Positions 1-9,274 of a stretch of 31,631 bases of DNA are shown in pieces. Below the pieces are notes generated by a model. That model had not been told where the DNA came from, searched no databases, and saw only the letters and a list, made by a program, of their open reading frames with translations. The stretch covers positions 1 through 31,631 of the forward strand of contig QHUD01000097.1 of NCBI GenBank assembly GCA_003221085.1, in the 5' to 3' direction. The position numbers were made by a program, and so were the translations under genes. Position 1 is the first letter of the stretch, and the number at the start of each line of letters is the position of its first letter. The DNA is from Gemmatimonadota bacterium (GTDB taxonomy: Bacteria > Gemmatimonadota > Gemmatimonadetes > Gemmatimonadales > GWC2-71-9).

Positions 1-159
1 TTCATCCAGACCGCGCTCCGCGAATGGGCCTACGTCAAACCGTATCGCTCGTCACGGCAGCGAGCTGGCGCCCTGGAACGGTTTCTTACAACGTATAACT
101 ACACGCGACCTCACACCGCGCATGGGCGCCGCCCACCGATCAGTCGCCTTTCGGCGTAA
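1..159 (+). CDS. IS481-family transposase, C-terminal fragment (cut by window edge)
   Basis: Reading from base 1 gives an open frame of 52 codons ending in TAA at 157-159. It carries the hallmarks of the C-terminal end of IS481/IS3-type DDE integrases: a REWAY segment, then YNYTRPHTAHGRRPP and ISRL just before the stop. In this family the N-terminal HTH and the DDE core precede this segment; here they lie outside the window, so it is unclear whether the element is intact. The enzyme would cut and join IS ends in the cytoplasm. The neighbouring end sequence (160-179) and CTAG target fit an IS481 insertion. Family assignment rests on motif recognition, not on a search. Confidence 0.75.
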   Translation, partial: FIQTALREWAYVKPYRSSRQRAGALERFLTTYNYTRPHTAHGRRPPISRLSA

Positions 160-179
160 CAACCTCTCCGGTAGCGACA
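1..179 (+). mobile_element. Right end of an IS481-like insertion sequence
   Basis: After the transposase stop codon there are 20 nt ending GGTAGCGACA. Read inward from the end this is TGTCGCTACC, matching the 5'-TGT...ACA-3' ends typical of IS481 members. The left end and most of the transposase are outside the window. The element stops five bases before the stop codon of the adjacent FG-GAP gene, which it leaves intact. Confidence 0.65.
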
Positions 180-185
180 GCTAGC
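180..185. repeat. Probable 6-bp IS481 target site (NCTAGN)
   Basis: GCTAGC directly follows the presumed IS end. Bordetella IS481 is known to insert at NCTAGN and duplicate 6 bp, and this sequence fits exactly. The partner copy should lie at the left end of the element, outside the window. The last base is also the final base of the TAG stop codon of the minus-strand gene. Confidence 0.5.
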
Positions 186-3100
186 TACGGTCCCGGCCGG
201 TGTCGAATGGATATCTCCCGCTGGCCCGCCGCGAGCGGCGTGACCGTCTCGCCGCCACCGGGCCACCGGACCCACACGGACACGGGCACTTTTCCCTGCT
301 CCAGCCCGAGCACCTGGATGGCTCCGTCCTCGGACCAATAGCCCGAGCCGCCGTGCACTTCCCGCGCGGGCCCACGGGATCCCTCGTAGACCACGCGCAT
401 CACCGCGCCGATCCCGTGCGGGTTGAGCGGCCCGTCGATCAGACGCACGCGCAGTCCCGGCCGCGCTCGCTCGTTATGATATAGCTTGGTCTCCGCTCCA
501 TTCTGCGACACCACGAGATCGGTCCGCCCATCTCCGTCGTAGTCCGCGAACGCCGCGCCCCGTTGATCGCCGTACACCAGGATCCCGGAGACCTGGCCCG
601 GAACCGGCTCGAGCGTCCCGTCGCCCCGGCCGCGCAGCACCAGCCCGCGACCCGCGTCGTAGCGCGGGGTTCCGATTTCCGTAGGGAAGAAATTCTGCGC
701 CAGAAACACGTCCTCGTGGCCGTCGCCGTCCAGGTCCGCCACACCCGCATAGAACGCCGGCGCAAACTGTGCTTCCAGCGGGAGCGGCGTGGCCTCGAAT
801 GTCCCGCCGCGATTGAGAAAGACCTGATGGTCGAGCGTGCGCGCGTCGAGACGCTTGAGGCCGCTGAACGCGGGGCCGAGCACCTCCTCGAGCGTCTGGT
901 TGGCATAGGCGGCGAACGTCCGCGTACGCAGCCGCACCGCCGGTAGTGCGGCCATCAACTGGGACAGGGGCGCCAGCGGGGCGACGGCGCGCAAACGGTC
1001 GTCGTACTGTGCCTCGATCATGTCCCAACGGCGCGACCCGGTAAGGTCCCCGTAGTAGAGTAGCAGGGGATGCTGGGCATCCACTCGATACTTCGTGTTG
1101 CGGCCCCAGCTGGTGGCGACGATGTCGAGACGGCCGTCGCCGTTCAGGTCGCCCGTGGTCACACCGTTCCACCGCCCGATGACCCGGTTCAACTGGTACT
1201 CAGCCGTTGCGTCACGGAAGCGCCCGTGCTCGTTGAGAAACAGCGCGAGCGACCCCCACTCGGGCGCCAGGATCAGATCCGGCCAGCCGTCGCCATTCAC
1301 ATCGGAGAAGAGGGCCGCCGATATCAGGCCGATGCTCGCGAACAATCTGCTATTCGCCGTGTCCAAGACGAACCGCCCACCCTCGTTCCGGAACAGCCGG
1401 GACGACACGGCGCCCGGGTACGCCCCCGGCGCCACCCGGCCCCCCACGAACAGGTCGAGGTCTCCGTCCCCATCTATGTCCGACACCGCGAGCGGTCCCA
1501 CGCTCGGGGCGTCGCCGGCTACGACGGTCGTTACGCGGCCCCCGCCCCCGCCCCCCGACGGGGCGAGCGCCAGCACCGACGGCACAGCGGCGGCCTCGGA
1601 CGGCGTCCGAGACTCGTAGTTGGACTGGCCCACGAGCAGCGTGCTTCCACCCTTGCCGTCGGGCACGGGCAGGACCGTCGTCTCGTCGTAGCGCGCGGGA
1701 GCGAGGTGGAGATCGACTCGGGTGAGTCGCCCATGGTCGTTGCGATAGTAGGCCAACGTGCCGCCGCGTCCCGACGTGATCAACAGGTCCTCGGCACCGT
1801 CGCCGTCCACGTCGTACCACGAGACGCCCGGGCCGAGCTGGCTCAGCGCCTGTGGCAAGAGCGGCTGGCGGGCCCAGTCGTTGAAGGGGGTATCCACGTG
1901 GCGGTGGCCCAACTGGGCGGAGACGTCGCGGAACCAGGTCGCTTCCCGCGAGGGCACCGCTAACCCGGGGCGCAAGCCCGGGGAGCCCGGTGGCTCGGTG
2001 ATCTCGTATTCCCGATTCGGCTTCACTCCGTGAACGACCGAGCGTCCACCTCTCCGCCACCTGACTTCGATCGTGAGGTCCTGGGCACCGCCCGTGGCGA
2101 ACGTGTAGAGGGGATCTGATCCCGACAGGTAGGTCCCGCCCAGTACGACTTCCTTTTGCTGCACCGGCACCGGTCCTCCCAGCACCCGAATCTTGGAGCC
2201 GGCAGCGGAGGTGTTCGGTGCCTGCCCGCGGAGCCGCACGGCCACGCGGGGGGCGCTCGCCAGGTTCTGGAACACCGCGGCGGGCCCGTTCATACGGCTC
2301 ACGACCACATCGAGCGCCCCATCCCCGTCCAGGTCCGCGGTCGCCATGCCGTGCGAGATAGCATCCTCGCCAGCAAAGCCCCACTTGGCACCGGCGTCGC
2401 TGAACGTGAGGTCGCCGTTATTGCGAAACGCCACGCTCCTCAGGGCCAGCGGGGGAAACAGCGCGAGCTCCCGACGCCAGTCGAGCGGCGTGAACGTCGT
2501 CCGCACGCGCTCCCACGTATCCGCATCCATCACGTCCCACAGGTGGCCCGTGGTGGCCAGGATGTCTTCGTACCCGTCCAAGTCAACGTCGAGGAACAGG
2601 GCGTCCCACGTCCAGTCGGATGCCTCGATCCCGGCGTAGCCGGCGATCTGCGCGAATGTCCCGTCCCCCCGGTTCCAGAGCAGCGTGTTGCGCTGCCACT
2701 GGGGGCGGTCGTCGATCTGTCCGATCAGCTTGGGAAGGGGCGTGTGGGTGGGGACTTCGCTCTTGCGGCGCGGGCCGCGACCCAGCATGTCCACCACCAC
2801 GAGATCCACGTTGCCGTCCCGGTCGACGTCGGAGAAATCCACGGCCATCGAGGAGTTGCTGGTGTTGCGGACCGCGAGACGCGGCACGGCGCGGAAGCTG
2901 CCCCTGCCGTCGTTCAACCAGAACAGGTCAGGATCCTCGAAGTCGTTGCACACGTAGAGATCCGGCGCGCCGTCGCCGTCGATGTCCGTGAACTTGGCCG
3001 ACATCCCGAAAAACTCCGGCGCGGCGACCAGCGGCTTGCCGGCCTCGTCGCGGAAACGGCCGGCGGTCCAGGGGACGAGCGTGAAGTGCCCGGCGCCGTC

Positions 3101-3913
3101 GTTGAGATAGAAGCCGTCCGGGTCCGCGCGTTGCTGCATCGACACGAGGTTGTATTCGGGACGATCCACCACGCGATAGTCCCGCTGGAACTTGGGGACG
3201 ACCTCATAACGATAGCCACCGAGCTCGCGGACCACCTGATTGAACTGGCGTTCCTGCGGCGGATAGGCGTCCAGGGCAGACCGCGTCTTGTAGTTGGCCA
3301 CGTACAGATCGAGGTGCCCGTCGCCGTCCACATCGGTCAGCGTCATCGTCATGCTGCCGGCGGGCGTGCCGAGGCCGGCTTCCTTGGTGCGCTCGGTGAA
3401 GACGCCGTGGCCATCGTTTATGAACAGGGCGACCCCGCCGCCGAGCGTGCTGACGAGCAGGTCGAGGTCGCCGTCGCCATCCACGTCGGCGAACACCGCC
3501 CCCGTCGCGTGGCGGCCCGTCATCGCGACGCCTGCCTGGGCCGTGATGTCCTCGAAGTGCCAGTCACCCAGGTTGCGGTACAGGGCGTTCGACCCCTGGT
3601 TGCCCGTGAGGTAGATGTCGGGACGACCGTCTCCATCCACGTCGCCCAGGGCGACGCCGCCGCCCTGCGCCAGGTGACGGTTCCAGAGCGCGCTGTCGAG
3701 CGTGACGGTGTTGGTGAATCGAATGCCGGTGCGCGACGACGGCACCTCGGCGAACCCCGGCCCACCGCGCGTCGGCACGCTCAGCGGGCGCCAGCGGTAC
3801 CCGACCCCTTCCTGCCTGAGCGGGGGACGCGCCGCCTGGCGGCAGCCCGCTCCCCCTCCCAGCGACATCAGCCCGAGCCCCGCCGCCAGGATCCGGCGCC
3901 ACCCGTGTATCAG
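185..3913 (-). CDS. Two-module FG-GAP/VCBS-ASPIC (CRTAC1-like) lipoprotein
   Basis: About 1,242 residues. A lipoprotein signal ends at Cys24 (box GAGC). Seven calcium-binding DxDxDG-type motifs (e.g. DVDGDGRPD, DIDGDGAPD) are followed by an ASPIC/UnbV domain near residues 553-640. A second set of about six motifs and a second ASPIC domain (about 1151 to the end) follow. FG-GAP repeats form beta-propellers, so this is likely two exported propellers in tandem. Start: a CTG at 3913 has CGGAGG six bases upstream and gives a compact signal peptide. TTG codons at 3955 and 3994 are in frame, but 3994 lies upstream of the terminator hairpin and neither has a Shine-Dalgarno. The protein is much longer than the 647-residue relative at 10081-12024. 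Downstream of susC/susD, it may bind substrate at the surface (inference). TAG stop at 185-187. Confidence 0.9.
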   Translation of the reverse strand: MIHGWRRILAAGLGLMSLGGGAGCRQAARPPLRQEGVGYRWRPLSVPTRGGPGFAEVPSSRTGIRFTNTVTLDSALWNRHLAQGGGVALGDVDGDGRPDIYLTGNQGSNALYRNLGDWHFEDITAQAGVAMTGRHATGAVFADVDGDGDLDLLVSTLGGGVALFINDGHGVFTERTKEAGLGTPAGSMTMTLTDVDGDGHLDLYVANYKTRSALDAYPPQERQFNQVVRELGGYRYEVVPKFQRDYRVVDRPEYNLVSMQQRADPDGFYLNDGAGHFTLVPWTAGRFRDEAGKPLVAAPEFFGMSAKFTDIDGDGAPDLYVCNDFEDPDLFWLNDGRGSFRAVPRLAVRNTSNSSMAVDFSDVDRDGNVDLVVVDMLGRGPRRKSEVPTHTPLPKLIGQIDDRPQWQRNTLLWNRGDGTFAQIAGYAGIEASDWTWDALFLDVDLDGYEDILATTGHLWDVMDADTWERVRTTFTPLDWRRELALFPPLALRSVAFRNNGDLTFSDAGAKWGFAGEDAISHGMATADLDGDGALDVVVSRMNGPAAVFQNLASAPRVAVRLRGQAPNTSAAGSKIRVLGGPVPVQQKEVVLGGTYLSGSDPLYTFATGGAQDLTIEVRWRRGGRSVVHGVKPNREYEITEPPGSPGLRPGLAVPSREATWFRDVSAQLGHRHVDTPFNDWARQPLLPQALSQLGPGVSWYDVDGDGAEDLLITSGRGGTLAYYRNDHGRLTRVDLHLAPARYDETTVLPVPDGKGGSTLLVGQSNYESRTPSEAAAVPSVLALAPSGGGGGGRVTTVVAGDAPSVGPLAVSDIDGDGDLDLFVGGRVAPGAYPGAVSSRLFRNEGGRFVLDTANSRLFASIGLISAALFSDVNGDGWPDLILAPEWGSLALFLNEHGRFRDATAEYQLNRVIGRWNGVTTGDLNGDGRLDIVATSWGRNTKYRVDAQHPLLLYYGDLTGSRRWDMIEAQYDDRLRAVAPLAPLSQLMAALPAVRLRTRTFAAYANQTLEEVLGPAFSGLKRLDARTLDHQVFLNRGGTFEATPLPLEAQFAPAFYAGVADLDGDGHEDVFLAQNFFPTEIGTPRYDAGRGLVLRGRGDGTLEPVPGQVSGILVYGDQRGAAFADYDGDGRTDLVVSQNGAETKLYHNERARPGLRVRLIDGPLNPHGIGAVMRVVYEGSRGPAREVHGGSGYWSEDGAIQVLGLEQGKVPVSVWVRWPGGGETVTPLAAGQREISIRHRPGP

Positions 3914-3958
3914 CGCGTACCTCCGTTTCGGACGCTTCGTCTCCCAGGCCAGCAAATG

Positions 3959-3989
3959 AACAGGCGCGTCGGGATCCGACGCGCCTGTT
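3959..3989 (-). terminator. Hairpin terminator between the susD-like and FG-GAP genes
   Basis: Perfect 14-bp inverted repeat (3959-3972 with 3976-3989) and a 3-nt loop. On the minus strand it is followed by TTCATTTG, a weak T-rich tail. It sits 27 nt after the susD stop, so it likely ends or attenuates susCD transcription before the large lipoprotein gene. Confidence 0.75.
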
Positions 3990-4016
3990 GGCAACGAGCC
4001 TCGCCTTACAACCGGG

Positions 4017-5828
4017 CTATTGCAGGCTCTTCAGCAGCCGGCTCGCGCGCATGCGCGCTTGCCGCTGCTGATTCATCTGTGTCCAGATCTGCGGGGCCCT
4101 CTGCAACAGGAGTGCGGCGCTCGGGGCCGGCGCGGGTGCACTACTGCTGGGGGGGTTGGTCCCACCCCAGGTGTAACAAACACCCGAACAGAGTTTCAGC
4201 ACGCCCAGCTCCTGCGCCGGCACCGGCATCTCGTGCGGTGTGAGCGGCTCCAGGTTGTCGATGCGCCGCTGGTTGTAGAACGGCGCGATGTTCGACCCCA
4301 TCAGCTCCACGTCCTGCTCGTACTGCAGCTCCTGCAGCAGGTTGGGGTCCGCGGCGGTGGCGGCGGTGAGGCCGCCGCGTGGGTGCCCCAGGCGATCGGG
4401 GCCGACCCGCGTGAAGTTGATGAGCGTGGCCGCCGTGACGAGGTCGGGTGTCGGCTTGCGGATCAGGGCTTCCGCCCAGAGCAAGTCGTTCTCGGCCGCC
4501 AGCACCATGGGAGCATCTCCCGCCCCCGTCAGCTCGCCCTGCGGATTGTCGCCGCAGGTGGTCAGGCTGTCATAGCGGACCTGTCCCACGGCACTCTGGT
4601 GCCAGGCGCCGCGCGTCTTGTTGCCAAACTCTTTCGTGTGGGTCCATACGTAGTCGTACCCGCCCTTGCCGGTGGTGTCATGATACGCCCGGAGGATGGC
4701 GGTCGCGTACGCGGTGTCACCCCGATACGTTCCGTCGCCGAGGCGCTTGTCCGGTGAGTTAGGATTAGTGTTGAGGTTGACATTCCATGGATCGGGTTGC
4801 GTGGCGGGATCCATCATGTGGGCGACGCGGGTATGCGCCCGCATCGTGGTCATGTCGTTGCTCCAGACCTTGAGGAAGTCGCACCACGATATACACGCAT
4901 CCTGATGGAAGGTCAGGTTGAACGGGGTTCCGGAGCTGATACCCTTGGAGGCGTAGCCCGCCACGCGAGTCCAATCCACCAGGCCGCCGGCCGACACATC
5001 CTTGTTCTCCGCCGCGTTGCGCGGGGAGTAGGCCAGCAACCGCGCCGCCATCGTGTTCGCGATCTGCGCGATCTTGACGTTGTCATAGGCGATCGAGGGC
5101 CCACCGAACCAATCGGTCGTCGGAACGGTGAAGCTCGTGGCGGCCATGGTGATTGCGGTGTCGAACTTCGCCAACGCCGCGTCCCGCATCTGGGTCCGCG
5201 TGGAAAAGACGAGCGACGTGAGGTCGGTGTTGTAATCGACGATGAACCCTTTGTCGTAGTTCAAGGCGATGCCGCTCAGCGCCAACCCCTGCGTGAGCAG
5301 CGCCATGGTCTCGACCATATGAGCGTCCGGCACCGCCAGGTTATTCACGCGGATTGCCGTCAGTACGTCGTTGGCCGACGACAGGGAGGAGTAGTACCCG
5401 TACCACATCGCCTCGATCTGGGTGCGCTGCGCCGACGAGAGGCTGTTCTGCCACGACGCCCGCGGGTAGGCCGGGCCTTCGGTGAGGTTGCCGCACGTCC
5501 CCAACGGAGCGGGGTAGCCACCCGCCGGCCAATCGGTGGTGCATCCGGTATAAAACCGGATGTTGAAGTTGTTCCACATCGCGACGTGGCTACGCGCCAT
5601 GACCGACATGGTCAGCGCCGGATACTGGTCCTCCCCGAAGCCACCTTGCGTCGTGAGGTACCACGTCTGGAAAGCGCCGACCGCGATGCTCGGAATGCTG
5701 TTCGGGTCCGAGAGCGCGCGGCGGCGATCCGGATCGTTCGGGTTCGTGATACTCAGCGAGTCACATCCAGCCACGAAGACCAAGGCGACGAGGCCCACGA
5801 TCTCCGGGATTCGCTTGCTGATACGCAT
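4017..5828 (-). CDS. SusD/RagB-like outer-membrane lipoprotein
   Basis: 603 residues. The N-terminus has a basic, hydrophobic signal and the lipobox VAGC (lipidated Cys22). The following SITNPNDPD segment, helical TPR-like body, a late NDLLWAEAL segment and a C-terminal ELQYEQDVELMGS...YNQRRIDNL region are typical of SusD proteins, which cap SusC barrels and capture oligomers at the cell surface. Start ATG at 5826-5828 has GAGGAGA about eight bases upstream. The gap to the upstream susC-like gene is 32 nt, so they are co-transcribed. Unusual: after the expected end the protein carries a Ser/Pro/Ala-rich linker and a basic, Gln/Arg-rich terminal helix (last ~45 residues). The substrate cannot be told from sequence. 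Confidence 0.9.
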   Translation of the reverse strand: MRISKRIPEIVGLVALVFVAGCDSLSITNPNDPDRRRALSDPNSIPSIAVGAFQTWYLTTQGGFGEDQYPALTMSVMARSHVAMWNNFNIRFYTGCTTDWPAGGYPAPLGTCGNLTEGPAYPRASWQNSLSSAQRTQIEAMWYGYYSSLSSANDVLTAIRVNNLAVPDAHMVETMALLTQGLALSGIALNYDKGFIVDYNTDLTSLVFSTRTQMRDAALAKFDTAITMAATSFTVPTTDWFGGPSIAYDNVKIAQIANTMAARLLAYSPRNAAENKDVSAGGLVDWTRVAGYASKGISSGTPFNLTFHQDACISWCDFLKVWSNDMTTMRAHTRVAHMMDPATQPDPWNVNLNTNPNSPDKRLGDGTYRGDTAYATAILRAYHDTTGKGGYDYVWTHTKEFGNKTRGAWHQSAVGQVRYDSLTTCGDNPQGELTGAGDAPMVLAAENDLLWAEALIRKPTPDLVTAATLINFTRVGPDRLGHPRGGLTAATAADPNLLQELQYEQDVELMGSNIAPFYNQRRIDNLEPLTPHEMPVPAQELGVLKLCSGVCYTWGGTNPPSSSAPAPAPSAALLLQRAPQIWTQMNQQRQARMRASRLLKSLQ

Positions 5829-5860
5829 AGCAGTAGTCTCCTCAGAGTTCGGTCGCGGGG

Positions 5861-8800
5861 TCAGAAGCTGATCTCCATAAAGCCGGTGAACGTCCGGAAG
5901 TTGGGGTACGAGAAGCCGTCAAACCGGAACGAGTACGGGTCGCCCGACAACCCGGCCACCTCGGGATCGTATCCGGAGTACTTGGTGAAGGTAAAGAGGT
6001 TGCGCCCGATCACGCCGATGCGCAGGCTCGAGACGCCCCAGCCGAGCTTCTCGAGCGTGCTGCGGCCGATGGTGTAGCTGACGTTCAGCTCTTTGATCTT
6101 CACGTACGTGCCCGACTCGACGAAGTAGTCGATGGGGTTGATGCCGTTGTACAGGCCCTGGTAGTAGGCAATGGGCTTTTTCCCGGTGCTGTAGGGGCAG
6201 TGCACCGGATCGGTGGTGCCCGCGCAATTCGCCGCCGGTTTGCTCGACTGGTCGTACAGGCGGTCGCGGTACTCGAAGAACGGCCATTGCCGCGTGCCGT
6301 TGTAAATGTTCCCGCCCTGCACCCAGTCCACGAGCACGTAGGCGGAAAAGCTCTTGAACCGCAGGCTCGACGTGAAGCTCGCATTGAAGTCGGGGTTGAC
6401 ATCCCCGATCTTGACGATCGGGCTCCCGCTGCGGTCCACGTACGTGAGGAATTTCTCGCCGCTGGTGTGGTAGGTGCTCTTCCGCACCACGTAGCCGTCC
6501 TCGTTGACCGTCAGGCTGTCCCGGCACCACGTCCCGGGGCACGCCGGGGACTTTGTGGGATCGTCGTACAGCTGGTCGATGCTGCGCACGATTTTGGTCC
6601 CGTACATGACGCCGAACGTCTCCCCCGGGGCGATCTGGAAGATCTGCGTCACGTCGCTGCTGCCGGCGTAGCTCGGCCCGGTCAGGAACGGTGCCGTGTT
6701 GAGCGCGGTGATCGTCTGGCGCGTCCGGTCGGCCGCGATGTTCAGCCGCCAAGAGAGCTCCGGTCGGTCGGCGAGGATCACGCCCAAGGACAGCTCGTGC
6801 GTCTTTCCGAGCAGGGCCGCGGCATTCTCCCACCGGAACCGGTAGCCGGCGGCGGCGGCCGAGAGGGGCACCAGCAGGATCTGGTCGGTCGTGTTCTTCC
6901 GAGAATAGGAATAGTCGAGCGAGAAGCGCGAGTTCAGGAAGTCGACGTTGCCTCCAAGCTCCAGCTCGCCCGAGTGCGCCGGCTTGAGTGCGTTGTTGCC
7001 GAGCGTGACCTTCCGGAGTGAGCTCCCCACGAAGGCAAACGTCTCATACTGCGCCGCGAAGGAGGGACGCAGACCGGCGGTCCCGTAGGAGGCGCGCAGC
7101 TTCAGCTCGTCGATGCCGTTGATGTGGACGTCCTGCGACAGCCGGTACGCCCCCGACGCCCGGTAGTACGTCTGCCACCGGCTGTCCGGGCCGAACAGGG
7201 ACGATCCGTCCCACCGCACCAGGCCGTCCAGGATATAGCGATCGTTGATCTCGAAGTTCGAGACGACGTAGTAGTTCTTGTTCCGGATCGTGGCGTCGTA
7301 GGAGAACGGCGACAGCTGGGTGAAATCGACTGCTGTCAACTCCGGCGTGGAGATGACCCGGAACGCCTTTCCTGTGTCGCCCAGGCTCCGAATGGTCTGA
7401 TCCTCGTAGATGTACGCAGCCTTGGTGGTGTTGCGTACCCGCACGCCGCCGAAGTCGAAGTTCCGAGTGCTCGTGAGCGTGGCGCCGGTGTTGAAGGTCC
7501 GGCCCGCGCTGTCGATCTTGACCAGCGTGCCTTTCGTCGCGACACCCGACGCGTTGAGGAAATTCTTGGGTGTCTCGTCCGTGAAATTCGACGATTCCTC
7601 GTCGTAGTTATAGTTGCCTTCGAGCGACAGCCAGTCGAAGATCCGGTACGTCGCCTTGGCATACCCCGTGATACGCGTCCGAGCGGTGGTGATGCGCTCG
7701 TTCGCAAGCGTGTACAGGGGATTGGCGGCGTTCGGCAATTGGTGCGGGATCACCGCGGCGTACGGCGTGCCGTCCGGATTCGGCGCGAACAGGTTGATGT
7801 ACGGCTCGATGAACGTCACCGCGAAGAACGGCGCCCCGGGGCCTTGCGTCACCTGATTGTTGGTCGATTTGCCGAAGAAGCCCCCGACCGAGAGGTCCAT
7901 TCTGGGGGTCAACCCCTGGTCCACGTTCAGCCGGAAGTTCTGCCGATCGTACCCCTTGAGCAGCCGGATCACACCGTCTTGCTTGGTGTTCTCGAACGAG
8001 ACGTTGTAATTCGAGTTACCGTGCCGCTGCCCGATCGAGATATAGTTGGTGTAGAACGGCCCGTGTGTCATCAGCGCCGTCTGCGCATCGTACACCGGCC
8101 GGCCGAAGGCGGAGTAGGGCACATCAGCGATCCCGTCAGCCTTTACGGAAGGCAGATCGAGGGGACCGACCAAATTGCCCGTCGGCGTGATGAAATCGCC
8201 GTTATTGACCGTCTTGCCGGCCCCATCCACGTACGTCCCGGCGGTGTCGATCAGGTACGGGTGCGCCAGCGAAACCGGGATCGTCTTCGGGCGCACCGAC
8301 TGGCCGTACTCGTTCCGGACCGTCACGGCGAGCTTGCCGTCCGCGACCTTATCACCGCGCCTCGTGAAGATCTGGATCACCCCGTTCGCGGCATTGGACC
8401 CGTACAGCGAGGACGCGGCGGCACCTTTGACGAGCTCGACGTGGTCGATGTCCTGCGAGTTGATGTCCGCGAGTCCATGGTGCGTGATGGTGCCATCCAC
8501 GATGATCAGCGGACCCGACACGTTCGTTGACGGGCACGGATCGCTGGTGCACGCCGACTTGGTCGTGAGCGCGGTCGCGGAGCGCAGACGAATCACCGGC
8601 TCGCCGCCGGGCGCGCCACTCGGCTCGATCAGCCGGACTCCAGCCACCTTACCCTCGAGCGACCCCAACGCCGACACCGCGGGCGCTTCCTGGAGCTGGG
8701 AGCGGTCCACCTGGGACACGGCAAAGGGGACCTTCTTCAACTCGGTCCCTGCCGCCGTGCCCGTCACGATGACCGCGTCGAGTGTCATCGGATCGAACTT

Positions 8801-9127
8801 GAGCTCGAAGTCCTGCGACTGATTCCCGGGCGTCAGCGTGATCTGCCTCGTGGCGGGCGAGTATCCGACGTAGCGCGCCCGCAACGTCACGGCCTGTCCC
8901 TTGACTCTGTCCGCCGGGACTGTGAGGGTGTAGGTGCCCGATGTGGTGGTCGCGGCAGAGATACCGAGGGGCTCGATGCTGACCGCAGCGCCCCCCAAAC
9001 CTTCACCTCCCCTGCCCGCGACCTTACCGGTAATCACCGCGGATTGCGCCTGCGCGACACTCGACGCACCCAGCAACGCGAGCAGCGCTCCGGCGCAGCC
9101 GACTAGGCTGAACGCACGATATCTCAT
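5861..9127 (-). CDS. SusC/RagA-like TonB-dependent outer-membrane receptor
   Basis: 1,088 residues. A signal peptide ends near AQAQ; a carboxypeptidase-regulatory-like beta-sandwich (~30-110) follows. The TonB-box-like VIVTGTA and a plug domain come next, with conserved LEGKVAGVR, PLIIVDG and GAAASSLYGSNAANGVIQI segments. The rest is a 22-strand-type barrel ending in an aromatic residue (FMEISF), the usual beta-signal. It imports a bound ligand using TonB energy; the neighbouring SusD-like lid supports oligosaccharide, peptide or other polymer uptake. I chose the ATG at 9125-9127 because a signal peptide begins there and GGGGGGATC precedes it. The frame stays open to 9502, but that extension lacks a signal and overlaps the divergent gene. 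Confidence 0.93.
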   Translation of the reverse strand: MRYRAFSLVGCAGALLALLGASSVAQAQSAVITGKVAGRGGEGLGGAAVSIEPLGISAATTTSGTYTLTVPADRVKGQAVTLRARYVGYSPATRQITLTPGNQSQDFELKFDPMTLDAVIVTGTAAGTELKKVPFAVSQVDRSQLQEAPAVSALGSLEGKVAGVRLIEPSGAPGGEPVIRLRSATALTTKSACTSDPCPSTNVSGPLIIVDGTITHHGLADINSQDIDHVELVKGAAASSLYGSNAANGVIQIFTRRGDKVADGKLAVTVRNEYGQSVRPKTIPVSLAHPYLIDTAGTYVDGAGKTVNNGDFITPTGNLVGPLDLPSVKADGIADVPYSAFGRPVYDAQTALMTHGPFYTNYISIGQRHGNSNYNVSFENTKQDGVIRLLKGYDRQNFRLNVDQGLTPRMDLSVGGFFGKSTNNQVTQGPGAPFFAVTFIEPYINLFAPNPDGTPYAAVIPHQLPNAANPLYTLANERITTARTRITGYAKATYRIFDWLSLEGNYNYDEESSNFTDETPKNFLNASGVATKGTLVKIDSAGRTFNTGATLTSTRNFDFGGVRVRNTTKAAYIYEDQTIRSLGDTGKAFRVISTPELTAVDFTQLSPFSYDATIRNKNYYVVSNFEINDRYILDGLVRWDGSSLFGPDSRWQTYYRASGAYRLSQDVHINGIDELKLRASYGTAGLRPSFAAQYETFAFVGSSLRKVTLGNNALKPAHSGELELGGNVDFLNSRFSLDYSYSRKNTTDQILLVPLSAAAAGYRFRWENAAALLGKTHELSLGVILADRPELSWRLNIAADRTRQTITALNTAPFLTGPSYAGSSDVTQIFQIAPGETFGVMYGTKIVRSIDQLYDDPTKSPACPGTWCRDSLTVNEDGYVVRKSTYHTSGEKFLTYVDRSGSPIVKIGDVNPDFNASFTSSLRFKSFSAYVLVDWVQGGNIYNGTRQWPFFEYRDRLYDQSSKPAANCAGTTDPVHCPYSTGKKPIAYYQGLYNGINPIDYFVESGTYVKIKELNVSYTIGRSTLEKLGWGVSSLRIGVIGRNLFTFTKYSGYDPEVAGLSGDPYSFRFDGFSYPNFRTFTGFMEISF

Positions 9128-9274
9128 GACGATCCCCCCGTTTTGGAAAACAGGAATCCCACGCTCGAATCCCTGACGGCTCGGGCGGGGGCGAGCAGTG
9201 CCTATTTTGCACCGCCCGTGGGAAGTGCGCAATACCACCCCGCGTGCGGGCTTTCGGGCCCAGGAATCGGGGGT

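Noticed and set aside
1538..1562. G-quadruplex regulatory element in the FG-GAP gene
   Set aside because: The G runs are explained by six glycine codons in a loop; only kept as a possible slippage site.
3919..3955. TTG at 3955 as the start of the FG-GAP lipoprotein
   Set aside because: No Shine-Dalgarno and a long polar n-region; not excluded, but the CTG at 3913 fits better.
2156..4243. Long plus-strand open frame opposite the large FG-GAP and susD-like genes
   Set aside because: It is an antisense shadow rich in Arg/His/Val of the kind GC-rich coding DNA produces; no signal, domain or ribosome site, and it crosses two genes and a terminator.
7124..8530. Plus-strand open frame opposite the susC-like gene
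   Set aside because: Same low-complexity antisense composition; the minus frame has clear plug and barrel motifs.
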